Notes: generated by a model from the letters alone, not told the origin. Numbered from the stretch's first letter, positions 1-6,667 are shown. The stretch: 15,955 nt of DNA from Alphaproteobacteria bacterium (GCA_030432775.1 JAUILO010000046.1:1-15955), one strand, 5' to 3'. Numbers and translations are program-made.

Positions 1-159
1 GAAAAAGTTCTCCGGATGCACCTCGATCCATCCGGCGTCAGGACGAGTGTTTGTAAAATCTTCGTAATGCGGCCCTCGTATCCCGACACCGGCTTCATGC
101 GAGGGCATATCGGCCTGTGACGGATTGAGGTTTGGTAAAATTGCGGTTTTTTGTGTCAT
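1..159 (-). CDS. bufB: MNIO-family RiPP-modifying enzyme (DUF692), N-terminal fragment
   Basis: The gene runs off the left edge of the window; only the first 53 codons are present, reading leftwards from ATG at 159. The translation contains GVGIRGPHYEDF (residues 25-36) and GWIEVHPENFF (43-53), which matches the conserved start of DUF692 proteins (multinuclear non-haem iron-dependent oxidases). In this family iron-dependent enzymes oxidise cysteine residues of a ribosomal peptide precursor. The gene starts 21 bases after the stop codon of the DUF2282 precursor gene, the standard bufA-bufB order, so that precursor is the likely substrate. No clear Shine-Dalgarno precedes ATG 159. An internal ATG at 108, just before the conserved part and preceded by AGG, is an alternative start. 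The family call is firm for a fragment; the exact reaction is inferred from the family. Confidence 0.85.
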   Translation of the reverse strand, partial: MTQKTAILPNLNPSQADMPSHEAGVGIRGPHYEDFTNTRPDAGWIEVHPENFF

Positions 160-180
160 AAGACAAACGCTAATGGGGTT

Positions 181-456
181 TTATTTGTCTTCAAATGGTT
201 CAAGTGATCCGCCGACAAGTTTTTCACAAAGACCTTTAGGCAAAGACACCCATTCTTGTCCGCTACCATCTACAGTTGCTTGCGCAAGACAGCTATGTTT
301 ATCGTCTGCACTGGCACAGTCATTCTTGCCTGCTTTGACGACGCCAAAACATTTTTCTTTTTCCTTTGGCGCAGCATCGGCTGAATCTGTAATAAACTGG
401 CTCGCAGCAAAAGCAACTGCGCCAGCGATAACTGTGTTTGTGATAATTTTTTTCAT
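181..456 (-). CDS. bufA1: Bufferin precursor peptide (DUF2282/BufA1), exported
   Basis: A 91-residue protein with a signal peptide (MKK, hydrophobic stretch at about 8-21, cleavage near the ADAA at 26-29). The mature part has four cysteines at 36, 47, 56 and 77 in the contexts EKCFG, KNDC, HSC and GLCEK, followed by LVGGSLEP. This layout, with KAGKNDC and LPKG.CEK, is the DUF2282 signature. Members are precursors of bufferins, RiPPs whose cysteines are modified by an MNIO enzyme and which bind copper in the periplasm. The start ATG is preceded by AAGGAA at 7-8 bases. The MNIO gene follows 21 bases downstream, and an ECF-type promoter lies about 66 bases upstream. Function in this organism, and copper as the metal, are inferred from the family. 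Confidence 0.9.
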   Translation of the reverse strand: MKKIITNTVIAGAVAFAASQFITDSADAAPKEKEKCFGVVKAGKNDCASADDKHSCLAQATVDGSGQEWVSLPKGLCEKLVGGSLEPFEDK

Positions 457-521
457 CTTTCAATTCCTTGTCAAAATTTGTAGTTAGGTTAGGTATTGTA
501 TATAAACGTAACGATGATGTA

Positions 522-547
522 TTCGAGATCACTCATAACTTGGTTAC
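522..547 (-). promoter_or_regulatory. Candidate ECF (sigma-F-like) promoter of the bufferin operon
   Basis: On the minus strand GTAACC (547-542) and CGAA (525-522) are separated by exactly 16 bases. This equals the GTAACC-N16-CGAA pattern that I recall for the Caulobacter sigma-F regulon, a heavy-metal-responsive set that includes DUF2282 genes. The -10 end lies 66 bases before the bufA1 start codon, which would leave a leader of nearly 60 bases. The sigma factor and its anti-sigma NrsF are not in this window. Confidence 0.65.
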
Positions 548-586
548 ATTATTCGAAAAAGCTACACGAGAAAAGGGTGCTTTCCC

Positions 587-1486
587 ATGCGCGAGAAGTT
601 ATTATATTTGTTTTCATATATAAGTTGGCCATTACTATTTACAGTTTGTATGGCCATTACTGCGTATGGTTTTTCCAAAGACCAGCCGGTTTTATATTTT
701 AACTTTGCCTATGCGTTTCTGGCGATTTCTTTACTTCTGCTGGAACAGCGGATGAGTTTTGCCAAAGAATGGAATGCCGATGACGGCCAGACTTTAACCA
801 ATATCGCCCATACATTAGTTAGTAAAGGCGGCGTACAGACTTTGCTTGTCTTTAGTGCTGTGATCGGTTTGACAGACCATATTAAACCGTTATCTGAAAG
901 TGTGGATTGTATCTGGCCACGTGATTGGCCGCTTGTGCCGCAAATTGTTTTGGGTGTTGTCGCGGCCGAGTTCGGCTTGTATTGGGCGCATCGCCTGTCT
1001 CATGAATGGATGCCGTTATGGCGCTTTCATGCCATACATCATAGTGTAACCCGTCTTTGGGTGATTAATACCGGGCGGTTCCATTTTGTCGATAGCTTGG
1101 TCAGTATCGTTTTGGGCTTAACCATTTTGTTTTCTCTGGGCGCGCCGATTGAAGTCTTGCAGTGGTTGTCGGCGATTACCGCGTTTATCGGCATGCTGAC
1201 GCATTGTAATGTTGAAATGCGTTTTGGTGTTTTGTCATGGATATTCAATACACCCGGCCTGCATCGCTGGCATCATAGCCGCGATCTGCGCGAGGGGAAT
1301 AAAAATTACGGCGAAAACGTAATGATATGGGACCATATATTCGGCACATATTTTAATGCCGAAAGACAGCCGCCTATTAATATTGGCACAAATGAATATG
1401 TGCCACTGACATTCTGGCAACAGCTAAAACATCCGTTTCGTCCGGGGTTATTCCGTCGCCGTAAGCCTGCTAAGAAAAGTGTCTAG
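587..1486 (+). CDS. Sterol desaturase / fatty acid hydroxylase superfamily membrane protein
   Basis: A 299-residue integral membrane protein with histidine clusters HRLSH (135-139), HAIHH (148-152), a lone His at 206, HRWHH (226-230) and a DH at 249-250. This is the His-box set that binds the di-iron centre in the sterol desaturase/fatty acid hydroxylase superfamily. Hydrophobic segments lie near residues 7-28, 36-53, 85-97, 116-134 and 168-204. It probably hydroxylates or desaturates a lipid at the cytoplasmic membrane; the substrate cannot be read from sequence. The start ATG at 587 is preceded by AAAAGGG with a 9-base spacer. The C-terminus is basic (FRRRKPAKK), as expected for a cytoplasmic tail. 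It diverges from the bufferin operon and shares its intergenic region, but no common regulation is evident. Confidence 0.85.
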   Translation: MREKLLYLFSYISWPLLFTVCMAITAYGFSKDQPVLYFNFAYAFLAISLLLLEQRMSFAKEWNADDGQTLTNIAHTLVSKGGVQTLLVFSAVIGLTDHIKPLSESVDCIWPRDWPLVPQIVLGVVAAEFGLYWAHRLSHEWMPLWRFHAIHHSVTRLWVINTGRFHFVDSLVSIVLGLTILFSLGAPIEVLQWLSAITAFIGMLTHCNVEMRFGVLSWIFNTPGLHRWHHSRDLREGNKNYGENVMIWDHIFGTYFNAERQPPINIGTNEYVPLTFWQQLKHPFRPGLFRRRKPAKKSV

Positions 1487-1533
1487 GGTCATTACGAGAG
1501 CGCTATAAGTTCTGTTTGGATGAATTTCGTCCG

Positions 1534-1557
1534 ATGCAAAAATACTAATTTTTGCAT
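1534..1557 (+). terminator. AT-rich perfect hairpin, possible terminator
   Basis: ATGCAAAAA and TTTTTGCAT form a perfect 9-base-pair stem with a 6-base loop, about 50 bases after the hydroxylase stop codon, followed by TTTTCG. It lies where a terminator is expected, but the stem is almost all A-T and the T-run is short. A protein-binding palindrome is an alternative. Confidence 0.35.
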
Positions 1558-1639
1558 TTTCGAATGATTAAGTATTTGTTTTCATTGAGATTTAAAATAT
1601 ATCACATTTTATATAATAAAATTTTATCTATTATTTATC

Positions 1640-1677
1640 GGACTTTAAGACAATTCTGGCATCATTAAGTCCAGAAT
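1640..1677 (+). promoter_or_regulatory. Two overlapping, mutually exclusive hairpins in the leader of the orphan operon
   Basis: GGACTT (1640-1645) can pair with AAGTCC (1667-1672), and ATTCTGG (1653-1659) can pair with CCAGAAT (1671-1677). The two right arms share CC at 1671-1672, and ATTCTGG lies in the loop of the first hairpin, so only one structure can form at a time. The element ends 10 bases before the GAGGGAAG ribosome-binding site at 1688-1695. It could be a leader switch or a nested protein-binding site. This is seen in sequence only; I recognise no riboswitch class. Confidence 0.4.
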
Positions 1678-1699
1678 ACATAAGTGTGAGGGAAGTATT

Positions 1700-1984
1700 G
1701 TGTTTAATAATTGTGACTTTGTTTTAGGCGGTGGGAATTCCGTTATTATTGTGATCCCGGAACGCTTGCCCTATGCGGAAACATATACTGTTTCCGTAAG
1801 CAACAAAGACATCAAATTCAAAGCAGATTACGAAGATATTGTTCAACTTGACTATCAAGGGGGAGAGGTTTACGAGCGTATTGCCAAAAGTACACAAATT
1901 GCCTTGGTGGAATATGATGGTCATGGCGATTTCCCGTCACAAATTACACATGTTGCATATGTAGAAGTTCGGAGGGCCAGTTAA
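1700..1984 (+). CDS. Unknown 94-residue protein, first gene of an orphan pair
   Basis: I do not recognise the family. The start is GTG at 1700, supported by GAGGGAAG at 1688-1695 with a 4-base spacer. The protein is acidic and soluble-looking, with one Cys (residue 5), no signal peptide and no membrane helix. Alternating polar and hydrophobic stretches (SVIIVIPERL, YTVSVSNKDIKF, ITHVAYVEVRR) suggest a small beta-rich fold. Its stop codon overlaps the start of the next gene (TAATG at 1982-1986), so the two are translationally coupled and probably work together. A leader with alternative hairpins precedes it. The coding call rests on the ribosome-binding site, the coupling and the downstream terminator; no function is proposed. 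Confidence 0.7.
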   Translation: MFNNCDFVLGGGNSVIIVIPERLPYAETYTVSVSNKDIKFKADYEDIVQLDYQGGEVYERIAKSTQIALVEYDGHGDFPSQITHVAYVEVRRAS

Positions 1985-2328
1985 TGGGGGCTGCAGCGTT
2001 AATCAGCGGAGAAACAACGGTAGAGGATGCTCTGGCTCTTGATGAGTTGCAGAACGGTGAGCTGCCTAAAATTGTCTCGAGTGATCCGGCCAATGAAGGC
2101 ACAGGATGGCAGTTTAATCTGGCTGAGGTTATTGGTAATTTAATTGATGGTGTTGTTGATATGGATACGCCGGATCTTTTGGAATCGGGAGCGAAATGGG
2201 TCTTTAACAAAATTGGTTTCGCGCCGGAGCTACAGCAGAAAATCTTGTCTACAATTGGCCTTGATAACGAAGGTCCCGAAATTGCAGTAGCCGAGCCAGT
2301 CAAACAGGATGCTGGCCTGACAATGTAA
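1984..2328 (+). CDS. Unknown 114-residue acidic protein, second gene of the orphan pair
   Basis: I do not recognise this protein. ATG 1984 overlaps the upstream stop by one base and has GGAGG at 1971-1975 with an 8-base spacer, so the start is well supported. The sequence begins MGAAALISGETT and is strongly acidic (for example DALALDELQNGELP and DGVVDMDTPDLLE). A central part is probably helical (residues about 44-90, including ESGAKWVFNKIGF), and the tail is low in complexity. There is no signal peptide, no cysteine and no catalytic motif that I can name. It is followed by a strong intrinsic terminator, so it closes a two-gene operon. A partner or regulator of the first protein is a reasonable guess from coupling, no more. 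Confidence 0.7.
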   Translation: MGAAALISGETTVEDALALDELQNGELPKIVSSDPANEGTGWQFNLAEVIGNLIDGVVDMDTPDLLESGAKWVFNKIGFAPELQQKILSTIGLDNEGPEIAVAEPVKQDAGLTM

Positions 2329-2395
2329 AGTTTCTGATACGGCAAAGTTTTAGTGCAGATTTACAAAATGATCTTGATAATGATCAAAATAATAT

Positions 2396-2430
2396 AGACC
2401 GCGCAGATTATTCTGGCGGTCTTTGTTTTT
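2396..2430 (+). terminator. Rho-independent terminator of the orphan operon
   Basis: AGACCGC (2396-2402) pairs with GCGGTCT (2416-2422). The stem continues after a bulged G as CAGA/TCTG around a TTAT loop, and it is followed by TTTGTTTTT. It lies 68 bases after the second orphan gene. Confidence 0.85.
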
Positions 2431-2511
2431 GTGATGAGGTCTTGGTTTTTTAGCGTTTTTGTTTTGGGGGTTGTCGGCTTTGGCAGGCAATTCGGACTAT
2501 TTGCGGCACGC

Positions 2512-2523
2512 ATACCATGGTAT
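2512..2523. repeat. 12-base perfect palindrome upstream of gmd
   Basis: ATACCATGGTAT lies 31 bases before the favoured gmd start. A related ACCATAGGT follows at 2540-2548, and CGATTCAA occurs twice around it (near 2528 and 2562). The cluster sits where the promoter of the fucose operon should be and could be an operator, though I see no clear -35/-10 pair. Confidence 0.3.
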
Positions 2524-2554
2524 TGTACGATTCAAGACTACCATAGGTGCATGT

Positions 2555-3697
2555 ATGTGTTCGATTCAAAATCCAAAAGCTTCGCAAAATACTGGTAATA
2601 TGAAACGCAGCGCCAGATTTAATGATTTGGCAAAAACCGCCCTTATTTCCGGCATCACCGGTCAGGACGGCGCGTTTCTTGCCCGTTTTTTGTTGGGGCA
2701 AGGCTATAAGGTTGTGGGTTTGCGTCCATATACGGCCTGTGATGATCGTGCCAATATCCGCGGAATTGAAAACCATACCGATTTTACACTGATACGCGGT
2801 GATATTTGCGATAGCGGTTTTTTACAACATGTTTTGCAGCAATATAACCCTGATGAGATTTATAATCTTGCTGCGATGAGCCACGTTGCCGAAAGTTCCA
2901 ATACCCCAGAAGCAACCGCCAATATTAACGGCCTTGCGGTTTTGAAGTTTCTGGAAGCAATTCGTTATAGTGATATTGCAAAACAGGTCAGGTTTTATCA
3001 GGCATCAAGTTCGGAAATGTTTGGTAATGCGGCTGCGCCACAAAATGAACAGACAGAATTCGCGCCGTGTAGTCCGTATGCCAGCGCCAAATTATTTGCG
3101 TATTGGACAGTGCGTAATTACCGCGCCGCTTACGGGCTGCATGCAAGTAACGGTATTTTGTTTAATCATGAAAGCCCGCTGCGCGGCGAAGAATTTGTAA
3201 CGCGTAAAATCACTAAAGCTATTGCAGCCATTGTGAATGGAACGCAGGATGTTCTGGAGTTGGGCAATTTGAATGCACAGCGCGATTGGGGACACGCACG
3301 GGACTATGTGCGCGGTATGTGGTTAATGCTGCAACAGGATATACCGGATGATTACGTACTCGCTTCGGGGCAGGCACATAGTGTGCGGGAGTTTGTAAAT
3401 GCCGCTTTCTTGATCGCTGGTGTTCGGATCACCTGGCAGGGTGAAGGGCTGGACGAGAGAGGGATTGATCAACAGACAGGGAGGACATTGGTTCGCGTGA
3501 ACCCACAATTCTTCCGCCCGAGCGAAGTGCATCATTTATTGGGCGATGCTTCAAAGGCGCGCCGCGTTTTGGGATGGTTACCTGAATTGACTTTTGATGA
3601 TTTGGTCACCGATATGATGAAAACCGATCTGTGGGGGCAAACAAACCAGATGAAAGAAGATCAGGGCGATGACAGAAAACTTTACGCTGCACAATAA
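2555..3697 (+). CDS. gmd: GDP-mannose 4,6-dehydratase
   Basis: Converts GDP-mannose to GDP-4-dehydro-6-deoxy-D-mannose in the cytoplasm, the first step from GDP-mannose to GDP-L-fucose, using bound NADP. It is an extended short-chain dehydrogenase. With the start at 2555 (380 residues) it shows the nucleotide-binding GITGQDG at 33-39, NLAAMSHV near 104-111, SSSEMFG at 151-157 (catalytic Ser and Glu), and Tyr175 and Lys179 in SPYASAK. ILFNHESP, FVTRKIT and the later RDWGHARDYVRGMW are standard for Gmd. ATG 2555 is chosen because AGGTG lies 5 bases upstream. ATG 2600 (365 residues) starts closer to the usual family N-terminus but has no ribosome-binding site; a TTG at 2459 in the same frame has none either. 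The fcl gene overlaps its end by 29 bases. Confidence 0.93.
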   Translation: MCSIQNPKASQNTGNMKRSARFNDLAKTALISGITGQDGAFLARFLLGQGYKVVGLRPYTACDDRANIRGIENHTDFTLIRGDICDSGFLQHVLQQYNPDEIYNLAAMSHVAESSNTPEATANINGLAVLKFLEAIRYSDIAKQVRFYQASSSEMFGNAAAPQNEQTEFAPCSPYASAKLFAYWTVRNYRAAYGLHASNGILFNHESPLRGEEFVTRKITKAIAAIVNGTQDVLELGNLNAQRDWGHARDYVRGMWLMLQQDIPDDYVLASGQAHSVREFVNAAFLIAGVRITWQGEGLDERGIDQQTGRTLVRVNPQFFRPSEVHHLLGDASKARRVLGWLPELTFDDLVTDMMKTDLWGQTNQMKEDQGDDRKLYAAQ

Positions 3698-4625
3698 GCG
3701 GGTCTATATCGCCGGGCATCAAGGCATGGTGGGCAGCGCTTTAATGCGTCGTTTGACGGAATATGATTGTGAAATTCTCAGCGTGTCACGGGAAAATCTG
3801 GATTTAACGCGTCAAACAGATGTCGAACGCTGGCTGGTCCGTGAAAAGCCAGATGTGGTCGTGCTGGCTGCGGCAAGGGTGGGCGGTATTTTGGCCAACC
3901 AAACATATCCGGCGGATTTTATAACGGATAATCTTCTTATTCAAAGTAACGTAATTGGCGGTGCTTATATGGCAGGCGTACAAAAATTATTGTTTTTGGG
4001 CTCTTCATGTATTTATCCAAAAGAGGCGCAGCAGCCCATCACAGAAGATGCGCTTCTTTCAGGAAAGCTTGAGCCGACCAACGAAGCTTATGCCATTGCG
4101 AAGATAGCAGGGCTACAGATGTGCCGTTCTTACGCGCGTCAATATGACGCTAACTTTATCACCGCAATGCCCTGTAATTTATACGGTAAGGGTGATCGAT
4201 ATGACAAGCTTGGCTCACATGTTGTGCCTGCGCTTATTATGAAGATGCATGATGCGGTACGCAGTGGCGCTAGCCAGGTGAGCGTTTGGGGATCAGGAAA
4301 ACCGCTGCGCGAGTTTTTATATGTTGATGATCTGGCCGATGCTTTGGTGTTTTTACTGGAAAATTATAACGGCCTGGATCCGGTTAATGTGGGCACAGGT
4401 GATGAGGTATCAATCCATGATCTGGCATTGATGATTGCAGATATCGCTGGCTATAAGGGCGATATTGTATTTGATACCGGAAAACCTGATGGTACATTAA
4501 GAAAGTGTCTGGATAATAGCCGTATTCATGGGTTAGGCTGGACAGCGCAAACTTCATTAGAAGATGGCCTGTTGCAGGCTTATCAATGGTATCAGCAAAA
4601 ATATGTCTCACAGCAAGCAGCCTGA
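3669..4625 (+). CDS. fcl: GDP-L-fucose synthase (epimerase/reductase)
   Basis: Turns GDP-4-dehydro-6-deoxy-D-mannose into GDP-L-fucose by double epimerisation and NADPH reduction (also called wcaG). At 318 residues it is the usual length. GHQGMVG (16-22) is the nucleotide-binding loop. AAARVGGILANQ (68-79) and SSCIYPKEA (112-120) are family signatures. Tyr141 and Lys145 in EAYAIAK are the catalytic pair; Cys114 and His184 (GSHVVP) match the acid/base residues known in the E. coli enzyme. The start ATG at 3669 lies inside the end of gmd, with AGGG close upstream, and its own end overlaps manC. The overlaps indicate one coupled operon. The call is very secure. Confidence 0.95.
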   Translation: MTENFTLHNKRVYIAGHQGMVGSALMRRLTEYDCEILSVSRENLDLTRQTDVERWLVREKPDVVVLAAARVGGILANQTYPADFITDNLLIQSNVIGGAYMAGVQKLLFLGSSCIYPKEAQQPITEDALLSGKLEPTNEAYAIAKIAGLQMCRSYARQYDANFITAMPCNLYGKGDRYDKLGSHVVPALIMKMHDAVRSGASQVSVWGSGKPLREFLYVDDLADALVFLLENYNGLDPVNVGTGDEVSIHDLALMIADIAGYKGDIVFDTGKPDGTLRKCLDNSRIHGLGWTAQTSLEDGLLQAYQWYQQKYVSQQAA

Positions 4626-5484
4626 AGAAATACAAAAACAGATTATTCCGGTTTTGCTGGCCGGTGGCACAGGCCGCCGTCTGTGGCCGTTATCGCGCCC
4701 GTCAAATCCCAAACCCTTTTTGCAGATTTTTGGCAAGCCGTCATTGTATCAAAATACATGGCAGCGCGTTGACGGTTTTTCTCATTATTATGTCTGCGCC
4801 AATATTGCGCTGTATGAGACCTTGAAGCAGCAAACGCCGCAAAAGCATAGATCACGCTGCCAGTTTTTTATGGAACCTTCCGGCCGTGGCACAGCGCCCG
4901 CAATTGCCGTTGCTGCGCATTATCTAAAGCGCATTAAACCCGATAGCTATATGTGGGTGTTGCCAACCGACCACAGTATTAAGGATATAGCACAGCTCCA
5001 CGTTGCATTGGCTCATGCCATGGTATGGGCAGAACAAGGTAAGATAGTGTCCTTTGTGGTGGAAGCGGAGAAAATATCAAATCGATTTGGTTATTTTTCA
5101 GCCGGCCAGAAATTATCCGGTACAGCATATGAAGCAAGCGCATTTGTTGAAAAGCCGCATGGCGAAGCGATGGAAAAACTGGCCGGGACTTCTGATGTGT
5201 TTTGTAATACGGGAATGTTCTTATGCAAGCCGGATGTGTTTTTACAGGCGCTTCGTGTTCATGGCAGCGCCTTATATGCGCAAACCGAAGATGCTGTGAA
5301 ATATGCCGGGCGCGCACAGGACGCAATTTTGCTCAATGCAGAACGATTTGAAAAAATTGAGGACGTATCGGTTGATAAGGCCGTTTTTGAGAAGCTTGAT
5401 GGACACATATTGCAACCGGTCGATACCCAATGGAGCGATAATGGGAGTTGGGGAGCATTTCTACGTTACCAGATAAGCGGTTAG
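4603..5484 (+). CDS. manC: Mannose-1-phosphate guanylyltransferase, short form
   Basis: Makes GDP-mannose from GTP and mannose 1-phosphate, supplying Gmd. With ATG 4603 the protein has 293 residues. It shows the nucleotidyltransferase signature LLAGGTGRRLWPLSR (18-32), EPSGRGTAPAIA (91-102; RNT is usual where this has RGT), PTDH (121-124), FVEKP (181-185), NTGMF (202-206) and WSDNGSW (277-283). It stops ten residues after that last motif. It therefore lacks both the C-terminal domain of ordinary single-function enzymes (about 340-360 residues) and the phosphomannose isomerase cupin of bifunctional ManC (about 470). The start overlaps fcl by 23 bases; an upstream TTG-type start at 4564 in the same frame seems less likely. 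The catalytic core looks intact, so it may be active, but this is unproven. Confidence 0.85.
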   Translation: MSHSKQPEEIQKQIIPVLLAGGTGRRLWPLSRPSNPKPFLQIFGKPSLYQNTWQRVDGFSHYYVCANIALYETLKQQTPQKHRSRCQFFMEPSGRGTAPAIAVAAHYLKRIKPDSYMWVLPTDHSIKDIAQLHVALAHAMVWAEQGKIVSFVVEAEKISNRFGYFSAGQKLSGTAYEASAFVEKPHGEAMEKLAGTSDVFCNTGMFLCKPDVFLQALRVHGSALYAQTEDAVKYAGRAQDAILLNAERFEKIEDVSVDKAVFEKLDGHILQPVDTQWSDNGSWGAFLRYQISG

Positions 5485-5586
5485 TAACGTATTTTAGTTG
5501 ATCTTCGTGCTTCCCTTTTTGGGTTTGGTTTCTTACAATGTTTGGAAAGAATCAAATAATAATTATAAAATACAGGGGTTTTTAAG

Positions 5587-6561
5587 ATGTCTAACATGGC
5601 TATGCCATTGACTTCCGCTGCGACCGTCACAGAAGAAAACATAACAACACCGAATAAAGAGCTTTCAATGTCAAGACAATCCACCAGCCATTTGCTTTTG
5701 ATTGAACCAGAAGTTTTTTACGCAAATCCTGAAACGATGGATACGAATGTGTATCAAATCGATCAACAGGAATCACAAGATGCGACGTATCAAAAAGCGC
5801 TGGGCGAGTTTCGCCGTTTCCGCGATATGTTGGTTGAAAATGGTGTTGTGATCACGACTTTGCGCGGTGATAAGGATTGCCCGGATCATTTATTTCCGAA
5901 CTGGATTTCAACACATGAAGACCGTAAAATGGTCATCTATCCCATGTTAAACAGTAATCGCCGCGCCGAGCGTAGCGATGAAATAATCAAGTTTTTCGGT
6001 CAACATTATGATGTAGCGCTGGATATAAGCGGCTATGAAAATCAGGCGCAGTATCTGGAAAGCACAGGCAGCCTGAATATGGATCGCATTAATAAAATTG
6101 TCTATAGTGGTTTATCCAGCCGCACAGATGAGGAGCTAGCCAGACTTTGGGCTGATGAGATGGGTTATGATATCGAGGTTTTTGAAACACGTACGCATGC
6201 CGGTAAACCTGTTTATCACACAGATCTTGTGATGTTTATCGGTACAAAACTGGCGGCCATATGCGCGGATTGTATTATCCCTGAACATCGAAAACGTATT
6301 GTTGACCGCTTATCCGAAACCCATGATGTTGTTCTTTTAACGCTGGAACAGTTGCAATCATTTTGTGGTAACTCGCTAGAAGTGCTGGATAAAAATGGCG
6401 AACCTATGCTTGTAATGTCTGAAAATGCCTACAATGCGTTGCGTGATGATCAAATTAAAATCTATAAGAAATATTTCACGAAATTATTGCATTCGGATAT
6501 TTCGACTATTGAAAAATATGGCGGCGGTTCTGCGCGCTGTTTGATCATGGAAATGTTCTAG
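5587..6561 (+). CDS. Pentein-type amidinotransferase/hydrolase, CtlX-like (COG4874 type)
   Basis: A 324-residue protein of the guanidine-modifying (pentein) superfamily, closest by pattern to CtlX-type proteins described as citrulline ureidases in Francisella. Signatures are QSTSHLLLIEP (31-41), FPNWISTHED (103-112), YPMLNSNRRAER (118-129), LESTGSLNMDR with Glu159 (157-167), VYHTDLVMF with catalytic His211 (209-217) and the C-terminal GGGSARC with nucleophile Cys318. The His/Glu/Cys set is complete, so an active hydrolase on an arginine- or citrulline-like substrate is expected; the substrate is not certain. ATG 5587 has AGGGG upstream and gives a Ser/Thr-rich N-terminal extension of 27 residues. 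ATG 5668, with a weaker GAG site, would give the usual family start. Cytoplasmic, and apparently transcribed alone. Confidence 0.85.
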   Translation: MSNMAMPLTSAATVTEENITTPNKELSMSRQSTSHLLLIEPEVFYANPETMDTNVYQIDQQESQDATYQKALGEFRRFRDMLVENGVVITTLRGDKDCPDHLFPNWISTHEDRKMVIYPMLNSNRRAERSDEIIKFFGQHYDVALDISGYENQAQYLESTGSLNMDRINKIVYSGLSSRTDEELARLWADEMGYDIEVFETRTHAGKPVYHTDLVMFIGTKLAAICADCIIPEHRKRIVDRLSETHDVVLLTLEQLQSFCGNSLEVLDKNGEPMLVMSENAYNALRDDQIKIYKKYFTKLLHSDISTIEKYGGGSARCLIMEMF

Positions 6562-6639
6562 GTTTTTTTATTCCTCTTGAGCAAAATTCCCATCTATATC
6601 TTTTCTATATCGAAACACAGTATTGTGAGCGGATAAGCC

Positions 6640-6667
6640 TTGCGATGCGGCGTTCTTGCTGTAGAAT
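6640..6667 (+). promoter_or_regulatory. Candidate promoter of icd
   Basis: TTGCGA (6640-6645) and TAGAAT (6662-6667) are spaced by 16 bases, placing the start of transcription near 6674 and giving a leader of about 54 bases with AAGGAG at 6714-6719 before ATG 6728. The -10 box is part of the inverted repeat described next. Confidence 0.5.

Noticed and set aside
125..487. 120-codon open frame on the plus strand
   Set aside because: It is antisense to the bufferin precursor, which has the clear signal peptide, family motif and ribosome-binding site; this frame has no recognisable protein character.
320..532. 70-codon open frame on the minus strand over the start of bufA1
   Set aside because: Out of frame with bufA1, covers its promoter and start, and resembles no protein.
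5485..5586. Possible frameshifted remainder of the ManC C-terminal domain after the stop codon
   Set aside because: No stretch resembling that domain is seen in the 100 bases before the next gene; a CCC-TTTTT-GGG near 5514-5524 is too weak to call a terminator.
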